From Arcanobacterium sp. (lineage in GTDB: Bacteria; Actinomycetota; Actinomycetes; Actinomycetales; Actinomycetaceae): a stretch of DNA of 64,000 nt. Positions 1-8,947 of this stretch are shown here, one piece after another; position 1 is the first letter of the stretch, and each line of letters starts with the position of its first letter. Location: contig JALFSN010000006.1 of NCBI GenBank assembly GCA_022778805.1, positions 279,008-343,007 of the forward strand. The letters are read 5' to 3'. The translations under genes and the position numbers were made by a program. The notes beneath the pieces are model-generated. The model worked only from the letters and a program-made list of their open reading frames with translations, searched no databases and was not told the origin of the DNA.

Positions 1-481
1 TGAAGAGAATGACGAGGAAAACGGCACTCCAAATCCACATAGGGACGTCGGGGAGCCAGAATTTCATTACCAGCCCTGCTGCCACCAGTTCGGCGGCCAC
101 CGTGATTGCCCAGTTGAACCAGTAATTCCACCCCATGGCGAAGCCAAAACTAGGCGAGACAAAGCGGGTGCCGTATTCGCCAAAAGAACCGGCCACCGGC
201 ATGTACGCTGCCATTTCGCCCAAGCTCTGCATCAGGAAATACACCATAATGCCGATGAGGGCATACGCGAGCAGCGCGCCGCCTGGCCCCGCCTGCGAAA
301 TAGTGCCGCCAGATGCTACAAAAAGACCCGTTCCAATGGCGCCGCCAATGGCGATCATATTGAGATGCCGCGCCCGCAACCCGCGATGCAACTGCTGCGA
401 ACCACCGCCGTTATCCGTTGAATCCATTGAAGCGGATGCCACGGCAGCTGAAGCCTGCCCATCCGTTGCAGCAGAAGTCAT
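1..481 (-). CDS. LysP-like amino acid permease (APC family), N-terminal part only
   Basis: The first 160 residues of an amino acid/polyamine/organocation permease run off the left edge of the window. After a polar Ala/Ser-rich N-terminus of about 30 residues comes the APC signature: GLRARHLNMIAIGGAIGTG opens TM1, followed by a GGTISQAGPGG loop. The segment GWNYWFNWAITVAAELVAA around TM3 resembles lysine permease LysP. The product should be an inner-membrane proton symporter for a basic or related amino acid; the substrate is inferred. The start is the ATG at 481-479, preceded on the minus strand by AAGGAG at 5-6 nt spacing. The C-terminal TM helices lie outside the window. The long polar N-terminal tail is unusual for LysP. 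Confidence 0.88.
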   Translation of the reverse strand, partial: MTSAATDGQASAAVASASMDSTDNGGGSQQLHRGLRARHLNMIAIGGAIGTGLFVASGGTISQAGPGGALLAYALIGIMVYFLMQSLGEMAAYMPVAGSFGEYGTRFVSPSFGFAMGWNYWFNWAITVAAELVAAGLVMKFWLPDVPMWIWSAVFLVILF

Positions 482-860
482 ACATTCTCCTTGACGTGCC
501 TTGACGTATGTGAGCAAGATAAGAGGAATCGACTATCTCGCACGTAATGCATACGGCCATACCCCCATACGCCCCTTGTTCAAACCATAAGTGTAACGCA
601 TTCTCAAAAACTCGCTTATTGGCCTCACGAAAATGGCGCGACATCACAAGCCCTACGGGCTGTGAACTACGGGCACGAGAAGGTGCAAAAGACCAAGGGC
701 GCGGAACGTGAGGAGCGGCGCATAGCTACAAGCACAGGCACGGCGCATAGCTGCGGTACAACGCCCTGGTGCTGCGCTACAGTGGCATCTGCACAGCAGT
801 TGTGCCATATCTCGTTTGGCGTGGAGAAATCTCGCTGTGATAACTCGCTACAATGAAGCC
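482..860. other. Intergenic spacer between divergent genes
   Basis: This 379-bp spacer lies between the permease (minus) and the methyltransferase (plus). Open frames in it lack start signals and family resemblance. It holds the permease ribosome-binding site at its left end, near-repeats such as CTTGACGT at 491-508, and the methyltransferase -10 element at its right end. Confidence 0.6.
849..854 (+). promoter_or_regulatory. Leaderless -10 element for the methyltransferase
   Basis: TACAAT ends exactly 6 nt before the ATG at 861, and no Shine-Dalgarno is visible. This geometry places the transcription start at or next to the start codon, as in actinobacterial leaderless mRNAs. Confidence 0.6.
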
Positions 861-1496
861 ATGACTGAGCACTACTTCACGGCGCAGCCCAGCTCCGAAG
901 CGCGCGAACACAACATTACTTACTCGGCGCGCGGTTTCGCCTATTCCGTGCTCGCTCCCGATGGCGTCTTCTCTGCTCAGCAACTCGATCGCGGCACCCA
1001 GGCACTGCTGACGAAAGTACCTCACACAGAGCTGTCCCACGCCGACGCGCTGTGCGTAGACGTCGGCTGCGGCTGGGGGGCACTGACGTTTGCGTTAGCC
1101 CACGAATACCCACATGCCACAGTGCTGGGGGTAGACATCAACGAGCGCGCGTTAGCTGCTGCTCGGCGTAACGCTCAAAAGCTGGGTTTGGGTGACGCCG
1201 TCACGATTGACGATGCTCAGGAGGCGCTGAAACAACTGCGAGCAGCTGGTACAGCAATTGATCTCATCTGGAGCAATCCGCCGATTCGCATTGGGAAAAC
1301 GGCGCTACACGAGTTATTGACGGCGTGGCTCTCGCTGCTGCGCCCGGAAACGGGCGAGGCCTATTGGGTGGTGCAGAAAAATCTCGGAGCAGATTCGCTC
1401 ACTACCTGGCTCACCGCGCACGGGTTCCCCAGTGAAAAAATAGCCTCCAGCAAGGGGTATCGGATTATTCGTTCGACGGCGAGAGCCGGCAGCTAG
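861..1496 (+). CDS. RsmC-like class I SAM-dependent methyltransferase
   Basis: The 211-residue protein has the Rossmann-fold glycine motif VDVGCGWGALTFALA (motif I), the acidic VDINERAL that binds the SAM ribose, and the catalytic SNPPIRIG (NPPY-type motif IV) of N-methyltransferases. This combination fits the 16S rRNA G1207 methyltransferase RsmC/RlmG family. It is the size of the C-terminal half of E. coli RsmC, the common short actinobacterial form. The frame opens upstream at a TTG (816), but the ATG at 861 is preferred because TACAAT sits 6 nt before it and the alignable sequence (HYFTAQPSS) begins there. It is convergent with the pirin gene. The exact RNA target is not provable from sequence. 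Confidence 0.85.
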   Translation: MTEHYFTAQPSSEAREHNITYSARGFAYSVLAPDGVFSAQQLDRGTQALLTKVPHTELSHADALCVDVGCGWGALTFALAHEYPHATVLGVDINERALAAARRNAQKLGLGDAVTIDDAQEALKQLRAAGTAIDLIWSNPPIRIGKTALHELLTAWLSLLRPETGEAYWVVQKNLGADSLTTWLTAHGFPSEKIASSKGYRIIRSTARAGS

Positions 1497-1537
1497 CCGC
1501 CCTGCACAATTCTGGGCAACGCAATACGCCTGAGCTA

Positions 1538-2560
1538 TCACCCTTGCTGCGGCTGAGCCGTCGGAGCTGGATTCGTGCGCGGACGGATGCGCCCTTGCGG
1601 CAGTTGCGGGGCGGAGAGCCACGCAGGGCCACTGGGATAATGCCCTACATAGCCCTCGACTGCGCCGAAGCGATCTGAATGCTCCTGCCACTGCGAACGC
1701 GCCTGCACGATCTCCTCATGGGTGCGAGCCACCAGATTCCACCACATGACGATCTGTTCATCGAATGGCTCTCCGCCGAGTATGACCATTCGCGCCGGTT
1801 GCTCGGTAGAGTTTTCGATATGCAGAGTATCTGAGCCAACTCCCGTGTAGGCAAGTTCCGTGCGCTGCACAGGTACTCCCTCCAGATGTACACTGCCAGA
1901 ATCGAGTAAGAGGCCGTGCTCAAAGTGGGGGTTCACGGCGAGTTCGAGCTGTGCACCGGGATTGAGGCAGATTTCGCTACCGAGTAACGGCGTAAACGTT
2001 TCGACGGGAGAATCAGATCCCAGCAGCGAGCCAATAAACACGATGGCTTCGCCGCCCTCAAAGCGCACAGGCCGCGGCGCATAATTTTCAAACTGAGGTT
2101 CTATTGCACGAGCTGAATCCGGCAACGCCACCCACAGCTGCAGTCCGTGCAGCGTCGTCACGCCTTGCGTAGACGTTTCAGAGTGGCAGATACCGTTGCC
2201 CGCCGTCATCAAATTCACCTCTCCAGGTTTGACGACGGCGTGATATCCGGCTGAATCGTTGTGCATAATTTCGCCCTCAAACAGCCACGACACCGTTTGC
2301 AAACCCATGTGCGGATGAGGAGCCACATCCATTCCGCCAGTGAGAAATACTGAATCTGGGCCGTAATGATCAGCAAAACACCATGCTCCGATAAGGCTGC
2401 GCTGGCGCTGTGGCAACGTGCGGTGCACCGCCATGGCATGGTCGCCCTCTCCCAGCGGCATGGTGCGGGCAAAAATGAGTTCCACTGGAGCGCCATTCTC
2501 ACAGTGCGGGGCGCTCGGGTGTACCACGCGCTCTTCGGGATGTTTCTCCGTGTTAGACAT
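1538..2560 (-). CDS. Pirin family protein
   Basis: This 340-residue bicupin has the pirin N-terminal cupin with metal-site histidines in APHPHMGLQTVSWLFEGE and GICHSE, and a C-terminal cupin ending in the family motif ILGGEPFDEQIVMWWNLVA. Pirins are cytosolic iron-binding cupins; some have quercetin dioxygenase activity and others regulate enzymes, so the role here is open. The frame extends upstream to 2647, but the ATG at 2560 is chosen because AGGAGG lies 8 nt before it on the minus strand. The tail (PTNPAPTAQPQQG) is low complexity. The gene appears monocistronic and is convergent with the methyltransferase 41 bp away. Confidence 0.92.
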   Translation of the reverse strand: MSNTEKHPEERVVHPSAPHCENGAPVELIFARTMPLGEGDHAMAVHRTLPQRQRSLIGAWCFADHYGPDSVFLTGGMDVAPHPHMGLQTVSWLFEGEIMHNDSAGYHAVVKPGEVNLMTAGNGICHSETSTQGVTTLHGLQLWVALPDSARAIEPQFENYAPRPVRFEGGEAIVFIGSLLGSDSPVETFTPLLGSEICLNPGAQLELAVNPHFEHGLLLDSGSVHLEGVPVQRTELAYTGVGSDTLHIENSTEQPARMVILGGEPFDEQIVMWWNLVARTHEEIVQARSQWQEHSDRFGAVEGYVGHYPSGPAWLSAPQLPQGRIRPRTNPAPTAQPQQG

Positions 2561-2570
2561 ACACTTTCCT

Positions 2571-2714
2571 CCTATACAAAGAGTACGTCGCCACATAAAG
2601 GGTATGCCGTTACCTAAAGAGTCGCTACATAAAGAGTACGTCGCCACGGTTTATAGCGCACCGTTTATAGCGCAGCTGTATCGCAGTTATAGCGCCGTTA
2701 TAGCGCCGCGCAGC
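2571..2714. repeat. Short direct repeats upstream of pirin
   Basis: AAAGAGTACGTCGCCAC occurs twice (near 2578 and 2631), and TTTATAGCGC / TTATAGCGCCG recur four times between about 2649 and 2708. CTTGCGCAACATCTGC is then repeated in tandem near 2726-2755. The copies are diverged and look like successive local duplications. Confidence 0.7.
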
Positions 2715-2782
2715 TCGAACATCTGCCTTGCGCAACATCTGCCTTGCGCAACATCTTCCTCTGCGGAGCACCCTCCTCCTCT

Positions 2783-2960
2783 GCCGCCACGTTCAAATCC
2801 ACGTGCAAACCTGAGTGTGAATCCAGGTGCCAACCCAGGCACACCTCGAATGCAAACCGAGTGCAAGCCAGGCTCGAATCCACGTGCAAACCGCGCACAA
2901 ATCCCAAGTGCGAATCCACAGGCAAATCCGAGCACAAACCCGCATACAAACTCAAGCGTA
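2783..2960. repeat. Degenerate 12-bp-like tandem repeat array
   Basis: About 180 bp are built from diverged copies of a roughly 12-nt unit of the type AATCCACGTGCA / AACCGAGTGCA. In one forward frame this reads as a chain of Asn-Pro/Ala-Asn residues, and in a reverse frame as a Gly-Phe-Ala/Cys chain. No start signal, operon context or domain supports translation of either, so it is listed as a repeat. Confidence 0.7.
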
Positions 2961-2971
2961 GATACCGCCAA

Positions 2972-3000
2972 TAATGTGATATCATATTAATATCACATTA
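2972..3000. promoter_or_regulatory. Perfect 11-bp inverted repeat, probable operator of the SPFH operon
   Basis: TAATGTGATAT (2972-2982) and ATATCACATTA (2990-3000) form a perfect dyad with a 7-nt AT-only-plus-C spacer. It stands out sharply from the GC-richer surroundings, overlaps plausible -10 sequence, and lies 70 bp before the SPFH gene. It is a good candidate site for a dimeric regulator, possibly the ribbon-helix-helix protein encoded two genes downstream. Confidence 0.6.
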
Positions 3001-3069
3001 AATGAGGAGTACAGCCGCCCATAGCTAGTATTCACCAGCAACAACTACGAGAGGTTAAGGAATCCCATC

Positions 3070-4017
3070 ATGAACACACCGCAGCAACCCACCGCCATCG
3101 GACTGAACGAGGCAGGTATCTCCATCGACGAAAGGTCAGCGAAACACACCAACGGCTTCGTGGGACTCATGGCGATAGTCGTCGCCACACTTGGCATCAC
3201 GGGGCTGAGCGTGCTGCTCGCCCTCCGCGAATCCGCAGGCACTCTCACTCCCTCGTTCACCACCTTTGGGGTAGTCGGAATTGTAGTGCTGGCACTCCTC
3301 TTGCTGATATGCACTACTGCAATAACGGTGGTACAGCCAGGAGAGACTCGCGTCCTCACATTCTTCGGTACGTACATCGGCACAATTCGCAAGCCTGGAT
3401 TTTTTACCGTCGCACCGTTCACAGCAAAAAAGAAAATAAACGTGCGCATCAACAACTTTGAGACGAACGAGCTCAAAGTGAATGACGCCGATGGGAACCC
3501 AATCAATATCGCAGCAATTATCGTGTGGCAGGTAAACAACACTGCGAAAGCCGCATTTGCAGTAGAAGATTACACCGAATTCGTACACGTGCAGTCTGAA
3601 GCAGCTTTACGCCACGTTGCCTCAGCCCATCCTTATGATAACGCCGCACAGGATGAACCGACGTTGCGCGGTTCTATGGAACAAGTGGCCGACGAACTTG
3701 CCACCGAAGTGGCCGAACGCATCTCACTTGCCGGCCTAGAAGTGGTCGAAACCCGCATCTCAACTCTCGCTTACGCCCCTGAAATCGCGCAGGCAATGCT
3801 GCAACGCCAGCAGGCATCCGCCGTCATCGCCGCACGCGAAAAGATAGTGGAAGGTGCCGTGAGCATGGTGCAAGATGCTCTCGAACAGCTGGAGGAAGCA
3901 CAGGTCGTAGCGCTTGACGACGAGCGAAAAGCTGCGATGGTTTCCAATCTGCTCGTGGTGCTCTGCTCCGATTCTCAAGCCACGCCAGTGGTCAATACTG
4001 GTACGCTTTACAACTGA
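3070..4017 (+). CDS. SPFH (band 7/flotillin-like) domain membrane protein
   Basis: This 315-residue protein has two N-terminal membrane segments (about residues 32-52 and 63-85). An SPFH domain follows, opening with [26 protein letters not shown] and continuing through the strand [10 protein letters not shown], then a helical tail rich in Glu/Ala (about 215-285). SPFH proteins oligomerise on membranes and scaffold proteases or microdomains. AAGGA precedes the ATG by about 8 nt. The small Arc-type protein gene follows 134 bp downstream. I know this SPFH + small Arc-like pair from other actinobacteria, but its function is unknown. The operator-like dyad at 2972-3000 sits in its promoter region. 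Confidence 0.9.
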   Translation: MNTPQQPTAIGLNEAGISIDERSAKHTNGFVGLMAIVVATLGITGLSVLLALRESAGTLTPSFTTFGVVGIVVLALLLLICTTAITVVQPGETRVLTFFGTYIGTIRKPGFFTVAPFTAKKKINVRINNFETNELKVNDADGNPINIAAIIVWQVNNTAKAAFAVEDYTEFVHVQSEAALRHVASAHPYDNAAQDEPTLRGSMEQVADELATEVAERISLAGLEVVETRISTLAYAPEIAQAMLQRQQASAVIAAREKIVEGAVSMVQDALEQLEEAQVVALDDERKAAMVSNLLVVLCSDSQATPVVNTGTLYN

Positions 4018-4151
4018 CACTGGCACTGACATGCAAGTACAGCAATGGTTTATGCGCAGCCCACAGCAGTCATATGCAGACGGTTCAGCAGCCCGAGGCA
4101 CAGGACACATCAAAATTCAGCAGTGAAAGACACGTTTAGTGCAGGTTTCCC

Positions 4152-4352
4152 ATGAGTGAACGCAAACAGCTTCTCCTTCGGCTTGATCCAGCGGTCTATG
4201 ATGCCATAGCCCGCTGGGCAGCCGACGACCTGCGCTCCGTCAATTCCCAAATCGAGATCCTCCTGCGCACCGCCCTCGCATCTCACGGACGTCTCCCCGC
4301 CGCTGCTAAGCCTCCACGCAAGCCAGGGCGCCCGAAGAAAACCGCGAGCTAA
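4152..4352 (+). CDS. Arc-family ribbon-helix-helix DNA-binding protein
   Basis: This 66-residue protein begins MSERKQLLLRLDPAVYDAI, a canonical Arc/MetJ beta-strand followed by the two helices (RWAADDLRSVNSQIEILLRTAL). A basic proline/lysine tail (PPRKPGRPKKTAS) follows that resembles an AT-hook (PGRPKK). Such proteins bind DNA as dimers with the beta-strand in the major groove. Lying directly after the SPFH gene, it may autoregulate the pair through the upstream dyad; this is inference. No toxin-like partner is adjacent, so it should not be called an antitoxin from sequence alone. Confidence 0.85.
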   Translation: MSERKQLLLRLDPAVYDAIARWAADDLRSVNSQIEILLRTALASHGRLPAAAKPPRKPGRPKKTAS

Positions 4353-4610
4353 AACTGCGGGCTAATCTCCTAGACCTCAGCCACCTAGCGATGTCTCACC
4401 GCCAGTAATCAGCTACCACTGCTCAGCTAGCAGCATTTTCCGTTACACTCTCGTGCGGCGACTGCACTACACGCCCTCATTTGGCGTGCGCTACACTCGC
4501 CGTTTGACGACTGCGCTATGCTCTCGTTCGACGGCGCATATCCAGCAACGCACGCGCCGACACACCACCAGCGGAACATCGCCGTCACTGCATCGTCAGC
4601 TGCACACTCA

Positions 4611-5201
4611 TCAGTCAAACTCACCGATATAGTCCCACGCCGCAATCACGTGCTGCGCATCAGGCGCCCAACGCACTATGCCGTCTCCTGCTGGAATTGG
4701 CGTCTGCAGTTGGAAACGAAGCGTCTGGCCAGGTTGCAAACTCGCCGGCATCTCTTTCATGTCATCGCTTCGGGGCTGGAATGTGTGGATTCCTCCCGTA
4801 CGGTCCTGAATGTTGAACTCCGCAAGCGAGAGCGGTATCTCAGCGCTGGCATCCGACATCTCCACTGTCCACCAGCTCAGCAACGATTCCACATCAGGAT
4901 CAGAGTTCGGCGCATGTTCAGGCCCCGTCACACTGACTTTCACGGAATCCGTGTCTGAAAGCTGAATCTTCACTGTCTCGCCCTGGCTGACGAGAACGGG
5001 ATTCAGCGGCGAGGCGACCAATTGCCGTGCCGGCCGCACATAGCCCATTGCGCGCGTAGCGAGATCTGCCGCGGTTACAGACGAACGCTGCCCACTGCTG
5101 GCTGCAGCCGAACCAGACTCAGATGACGCCGCCTGCCCGCTACATCCTGCCAACACGAGAGCAATCAGTGCAAGAGCCGTGTATTTTTTCTTCGCGCTCA
5201 C
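4611..5201 (-). CDS. Putative lipoprotein of unknown function
   Basis: The 196-residue protein starts with a basic n-region (MSAKKK), a hydrophobic core and the lipobox LVLAGC, so it should be exported and lipid-anchored at the Cys. A Ser/Ala-rich linker follows. The mature part has TVKIQLSDTDSVKVSVTGPEHAP and a C-terminal segment (LRFQLQTPIPAGDGIVRWAPDAQHVIAAWDYIGEFD) that look all-beta. I recognise no family. The start is GTG (5201). It lies 52 bp downstream of the wall-anchored phosphoesterase on the same strand and is probably co-transcribed with it. Confidence 0.8.
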   Translation of the reverse strand: MSAKKKYTALALIALVLAGCSGQAASSESGSAAASSGQRSSVTAADLATRAMGYVRPARQLVASPLNPVLVSQGETVKIQLSDTDSVKVSVTGPEHAPNSDPDVESLLSWWTVEMSDASAEIPLSLAEFNIQDRTGGIHTFQPRSDDMKEMPASLQPGQTLRFQLQTPIPAGDGIVRWAPDAQHVIAAWDYIGEFD

Positions 5202-5253
5202 GCCCCCACCATTCCCTTACGCAGCGTTCCTTTGCCTATCTTTCCTTTTCGCA

Positions 5254-7866
5254 TCATTCCCTCTCAGCTGGCACAGCATCTGCCGTCGCGCCAGCACGCG
5301 CATGTTTACGGCGAATAAGCACAGCCCCAGCGCCCGCAAGTACCAGCGCGAAAGCTGCGAGAGCCAACCCCGTCACGGCAGAGCCAGTGAATGCGATACG
5401 TCCAGAACGTTGCGCGCCATCCGCACCAACATTGCCGTGCGATCCCGCGCTAGGAGCCTTTGCGGTAGGCGCCGCCGCACCAGAGGTAGGTGCCGGCGTC
5501 ACCGTACCAGAAGCTGACGGCGTCACCACATCAGCGGGTTTCTCGCGCGTTGGCAGATTCGTAAATACATCGGTACCCATAGGCTTCAGTCCGGCTTGCG
5601 CGGCATAGCCGAGGTGGCCATAGCCGTCAAGACCGCCAGCGACGGTGCCTGCAACCAGCTTATGATCCTGCTCAGATCCAATCCCTTTCGTCACGTTCAG
5701 CAAGTCTTCCCAGGTGCGGAGATTTGAATAATGGTTGTAGTGAGTGTGCGATACCGTGCCTGGCTTGATATATGGGGAGAGCAGCACAGCACCCACATTG
5801 CCGCCGCCTGGCGTGGCATCCTGAGCATCAAAGGTGGGGTATGGCGTCTCGCCTTCCCGCAGATGGCCTGGCGTGCCTTGCGCAGAAAGCGTAATCTTTG
5901 AACCCTCAGGGATGTCCGCGGTAGTTTCCAGCGGATTGCCGTCCTTGTCTACCAGGACGATACCGGCACCCCATGGGTTATGCGTATCAGGCGTGGCATT
6001 CGCCGTTATCGCCTCTGCACTCTGCATGGTATCGGGGAGAGCATTCTGGACTTGCCCAATGTAAGCACCTTTCGGAATGCCGTCGCCCGTCACTGCGCGC
6101 CCAAGATCCGTCACGCCAATAGAGTTGAGACTCAAGGTCTTACTGCCTTTGGAAGCTGCCTGCGTCACCGTCTTGGCAGCCGCAGCCTTACGCGGCGAGC
6201 CATCGAAGTTCTTCGCACCTACGACCTGATCGTCGCCGGTGCCAACCTCTGGACGCTGGATGTAGCCGTTGTCTCCTTGCCCTGGAGCTAGCTGGTTACC
6301 ATGTTCATCCTGCAGCAGAGTGCTATTGGGGCCCTGCGGTTCCATATTGACGTCTTGACCATTGATGTTTTGACCAGCCTGATCTGCGAGAATATAGTTC
6401 TTCGCCATCAGCGATGGAGCAGGGAATGTGTGGGGAGCGTACTGCTCATATCCCCGAGCGAGGTCTGCCATCGTCTGCTTATTGTATTGATACACCATGT
6501 TTGCGCGGGCGGCTGCAGCCATCTGCGTATCATCGGTGGCATTGTTGAACGACATCCCCGCGAATGGAGGGTTGGCCTCGTCAAAAGTAATTTCAATCAG
6601 GCCACCATCTTGATAGGCGTCAGAAGCCATAATCAGTGGCACATAGTAGCGCAGCCACAAGTCTGCCGCATACAGTCCGCCAACGTGGTTCTTCGGCTCC
6701 GTGAGTTGCGGCATATACGGCTCTAGGCCAGCTGGCTTGTAGATTGGCTTTCCATCAGCGCTGAAAGCACCAGAAAGATTATTGCCACCGCAGGAAGAAT
6801 CGTGTGCATCTGAGCAGTTGTTGGGAGTAATCCAGTTGAACGCCGGCACCTGATCAGCGGGAAGCTGCAAATCTTTGACTAATTCCTGCTCCTGATTCGC
6901 AATATGCGCAGCATCGGAATCGAGATTTTGCTTCACCGCCTTTGTGCCATTGGGAACCGGAGTGGTCAGGGCATCCTGGCCGGTGTTGTCGATGCCATTT
7001 AGCGAGTGGAACCAAGCGTTCGGGAAGTGCTTGGCTACGTAATAATCTTCGTTCTGGCCGGTGGCAGAGTTGGCAGTCTGACCGCCCGTGAAAGACGCGA
7101 TGCCTTTTGCTTTGTCGGCACTGGATGCTTTCATCAGCCGGCTCGTGGTGTTCGGATCGGCTTTCACCGATTTTGCAGCCATATTGCTGCGCGCTCCTGG
7201 AGCACCGCCCAGAGCATCTTCACGTCCAGGCTGGTTGCCCAAATCCTGCGCGTAGGATTTCCAGCTGATTCCTGCAGCGTCTAGCTGATTGAATAGCGTC
7301 GGAACTTGCTTCGGATATGTGCAGCCGTTTTCGCCATTCTCGGCGTTCGCACCGGCACCGGAGACCGCTTGGCCATACGTATCGTCCATGCTGAACGGCG
7401 TAGCTGGCTCGCCCGCAGCATCGACATGTTTCGTTTGAATGTGGCTATCATCTGCAAAGTCGAAATTCTCAACACTGCAGTCACTCTGAATATCGTACGA
7501 AGCGCTCTGTCCGGACGCCATTGAGGTGTAGTTGCCCATCGAATAATGGCTCGTACCAAAGTAGTGATCGAGCAAAGCACCCTGCGCAGGCAGATCTTTC
7601 CACAGGTACGAGTTCGGATTCAGAGAGGAAAACGTAGCATCGTACGACTTGTTCTCTAGGAGAATCACCCACACATGCTTGATGGTTCCAGGAGCAACGC
7701 CAGTCCCATTGTTTGAATTGACGACGATCGAGCCGTTTTCCTGTGGAGATAGAGCCGGCGTGACGCCGTTAGCGAACGCGCTAGGAGCAGTGAATATCGA
7801 CATACCTGCAGCTGCAGCCATGGCAAGGATGCCCGCAGCCATTTTCTTCTTCTTTTTTATTGCCAT
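5254..7866 (-). CDS. Cell-wall-anchored phosphoesterase (phospholipase C/acid phosphatase family)
   Basis: This 870-residue exported protein has a Sec signal peptide (basic KKKKK, hydrophobic core, cleavage near AFA). The phosphoesterase family core (PF04185 type) starts with IKHVWVILLENKSYDATFSS. Later motifs are GLIEITFDEANPPFAG and, near the C-terminal part, VGAVLLSPYIKPG followed by HTHYNHYSNLRTWEDLL. Enzymes of this family hydrolyse phosphate mono- or diesters outside the cell. The C-terminus has a Pro/Ala/Thr linker, IAFTGS, a hydrophobic helix and an RRKHAR tail, a sortase signal of the LAXTG kind, so it should be attached to peptidoglycan. It is longer than typical family members because of inserted loops. 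The downstream lipoprotein shares its operon. Confidence 0.88.
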   Translation of the reverse strand: MAIKKKKKMAAGILAMAAAAGMSIFTAPSAFANGVTPALSPQENGSIVVNSNNGTGVAPGTIKHVWVILLENKSYDATFSSLNPNSYLWKDLPAQGALLDHYFGTSHYSMGNYTSMASGQSASYDIQSDCSVENFDFADDSHIQTKHVDAAGEPATPFSMDDTYGQAVSGAGANAENGENGCTYPKQVPTLFNQLDAAGISWKSYAQDLGNQPGREDALGGAPGARSNMAAKSVKADPNTTSRLMKASSADKAKGIASFTGGQTANSATGQNEDYYVAKHFPNAWFHSLNGIDNTGQDALTTPVPNGTKAVKQNLDSDAAHIANQEQELVKDLQLPADQVPAFNWITPNNCSDAHDSSCGGNNLSGAFSADGKPIYKPAGLEPYMPQLTEPKNHVGGLYAADLWLRYYVPLIMASDAYQDGGLIEITFDEANPPFAGMSFNNATDDTQMAAAARANMVYQYNKQTMADLARGYEQYAPHTFPAPSLMAKNYILADQAGQNINGQDVNMEPQGPNSTLLQDEHGNQLAPGQGDNGYIQRPEVGTGDDQVVGAKNFDGSPRKAAAAKTVTQAASKGSKTLSLNSIGVTDLGRAVTGDGIPKGAYIGQVQNALPDTMQSAEAITANATPDTHNPWGAGIVLVDKDGNPLETTADIPEGSKITLSAQGTPGHLREGETPYPTFDAQDATPGGGNVGAVLLSPYIKPGTVSHTHYNHYSNLRTWEDLLNVTKGIGSEQDHKLVAGTVAGGLDGYGHLGYAAQAGLKPMGTDVFTNLPTREKPADVVTPSASGTVTPAPTSGAAAPTAKAPSAGSHGNVGADGAQRSGRIAFTGSAVTGLALAAFALVLAGAGAVLIRRKHARAGATADAVPAERE

Positions 7867-8240
7867 AAATCCAGGCTAAGCCCCCATTACGGCAGAAATT
7901 GAAGAGTTCACATTACTGTTCCAATAGTTTTACTGACTCTTCACATTGGACGGAAAACCACGTAACGTGTGCTTTACGCATGAGACCATGCGAGAGATTG
8001 ACTGCACAGGCAACCAAGCGGCACAGACCCGCGCGGGAGGCCAGGCTGCACAAGAGAGCAGACTGCACGAGCTCACACGCCGCCGTCATGCAGCAGTAGT
8101 AAAGCAGAGTAGTAAAACAGTAGGGGTCACGACGACGGCGTACAGCCACCACACCCACAAATCTCGCTATAAACCCCCACGGCACAGAGCCGCGAATCTC
8201 ACATTACAAATCTGCGTATGCCCACTGCCAGCACCTTTGC
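7867..8240. other. Intergenic spacer before the Cys/Met leader peptide
   Basis: No supported gene. It contains small repeats such as AGTAGTAAA (around 8094-8121) and a copy of ACGACGGCGT at 8133. It presumably holds the promoter of the leftward phosphoesterase gene and the -35 region of the rightward leader transcript. Confidence 0.5.
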
Positions 8241-8246
8241 TATAGT
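8241..8246 (+). promoter_or_regulatory. -10 element for the Cys/Met leader peptide
   Basis: TATAGT ends 7 nt before the ATG at 8254 with no Shine-Dalgarno in between. This is the layout of a leaderless actinobacterial transcript. No good -35 is visible. Confidence 0.55.
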
Positions 8247-8253
8247 GACTCGC

Positions 8254-8376
8254 ATGAACACGACAACTCACCGAATGCAGGCAGCACACATGCGTATGAG
8301 CCTCACTTCTGGTATGCGTTGTATGTGCACTATGCGCAGCATGTGTCAATCTGATTGTTGTCGCTGCAGCTGTTGA
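8254..8376 (+). CDS. Cys/Met-rich leader peptide (putative attenuator uORF)
   Basis: A 40-codon ORF has 7 Cys codons (residues 23, 25, 31, 35, 36, 38, 40) and 8 Met codons (1, 8, 13, 15, 21, 24, 27, 30), with Cys concentrated in the last 18 residues, ending CCRCSC then TGA. No neighbouring reading frame has such a composition. It appears to be leaderless and is the first ORF on the path to the CjaA-like cysteine-family ABC importer that starts at 8948. Mycobacteria are known to use leaderless polycysteine ORFs as cysteine-responsive attenuators, so the analogy is strong. The 571-nt distance to the importer and the added Met codons are unusual. The TGA overlaps an ATG opening a 7-codon ORF (8376-8399). 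Confidence 0.7.
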   Translation: MNTTTHRMQAAHMRMSLTSGMRCMCTMRSMCQSDCCRCSC

Positions 8377-8947
8377 TGCTCGCGCAGGCATTGGCGTAAG
8401 GCTGTGCCGTACTACACAGTACGGTCGCAAACCCGTAGAGCTTCGCATAGCCCATAGAGTACGGAACACGGTAAGTGTCGAATGGCATAGCTCCGCACTG
8501 TAGAGCGCTCCGCCGATAGTTTTTTGAACACTGGGTACTGCGGGCGCCGTAAAAGCTCTTAGCTCAGCCCGTGTCTCGACTCCGCCCGCGTCTCAGCCTC
8601 GCATTTTCGCCTGAGCATTCTCGTCCGACGTCACTCACACCTCAATCGCCCACCGTATTCTCTACATATCGCACTGAGAAGCTCTACGCCTCTCGTTCTC
8701 GGCAAGCCACTTTTTACACATTACGCTCGGCACACCAAACCGTAGAGAGCGAGACACGGCGATGAAAAGATGCGCAAGTGCACAGCTGGAGCGGGAGTGC
8801 AACCGGTACTGGATTGTGGAGAGCGTAAATCTATGCGGACAAACGCATAAGACCATCACACATAAGACCATCGAAACAACCTCATAGGTCATCCGAAACA
8901 ATAGAGAACTAAAAATACAGAAAATAAAATATAGAAAGAGAGAAATC
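8377..8947. other. Long leader region of the ABC importer operon
   Basis: It contains a 6-bp stem-loop CCGTAC/GTACGG (8407-8412 with 8419-8424) shortly after the leader peptide stop, and a self-complementary GAGCGCTC (about 8503-8510) followed by six T residues at 8520-8525, which could form part of an attenuator. AT-rich sequence (8905-8940) just before the importer gene could also hold a second promoter. Short frames here (for example from the ATG at 8762) have no supporting features. Confidence 0.45.

Noticed and set aside
2418-2990. 190-residue frame with Asn/Pro/Ala repeats (plus) and Gly-Phe-Ala repeat frames (minus)
   Set aside because: The repeats come from a degenerate 12-bp DNA array that is open on both strands. 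No start signal or signal peptide, and it overlaps the pirin gene.
4152-4352. Calling the Arc-like protein an antitoxin
   Set aside because: No small toxin gene lies next to it; the neighbour is a membrane SPFH protein, so regulator is the safer call.
8762-8890. Second small leader ORF (42 codons) before the importer
   Set aside because: Three Cys codons only, no promoter element at the right distance, and no SD. It looks like chance.
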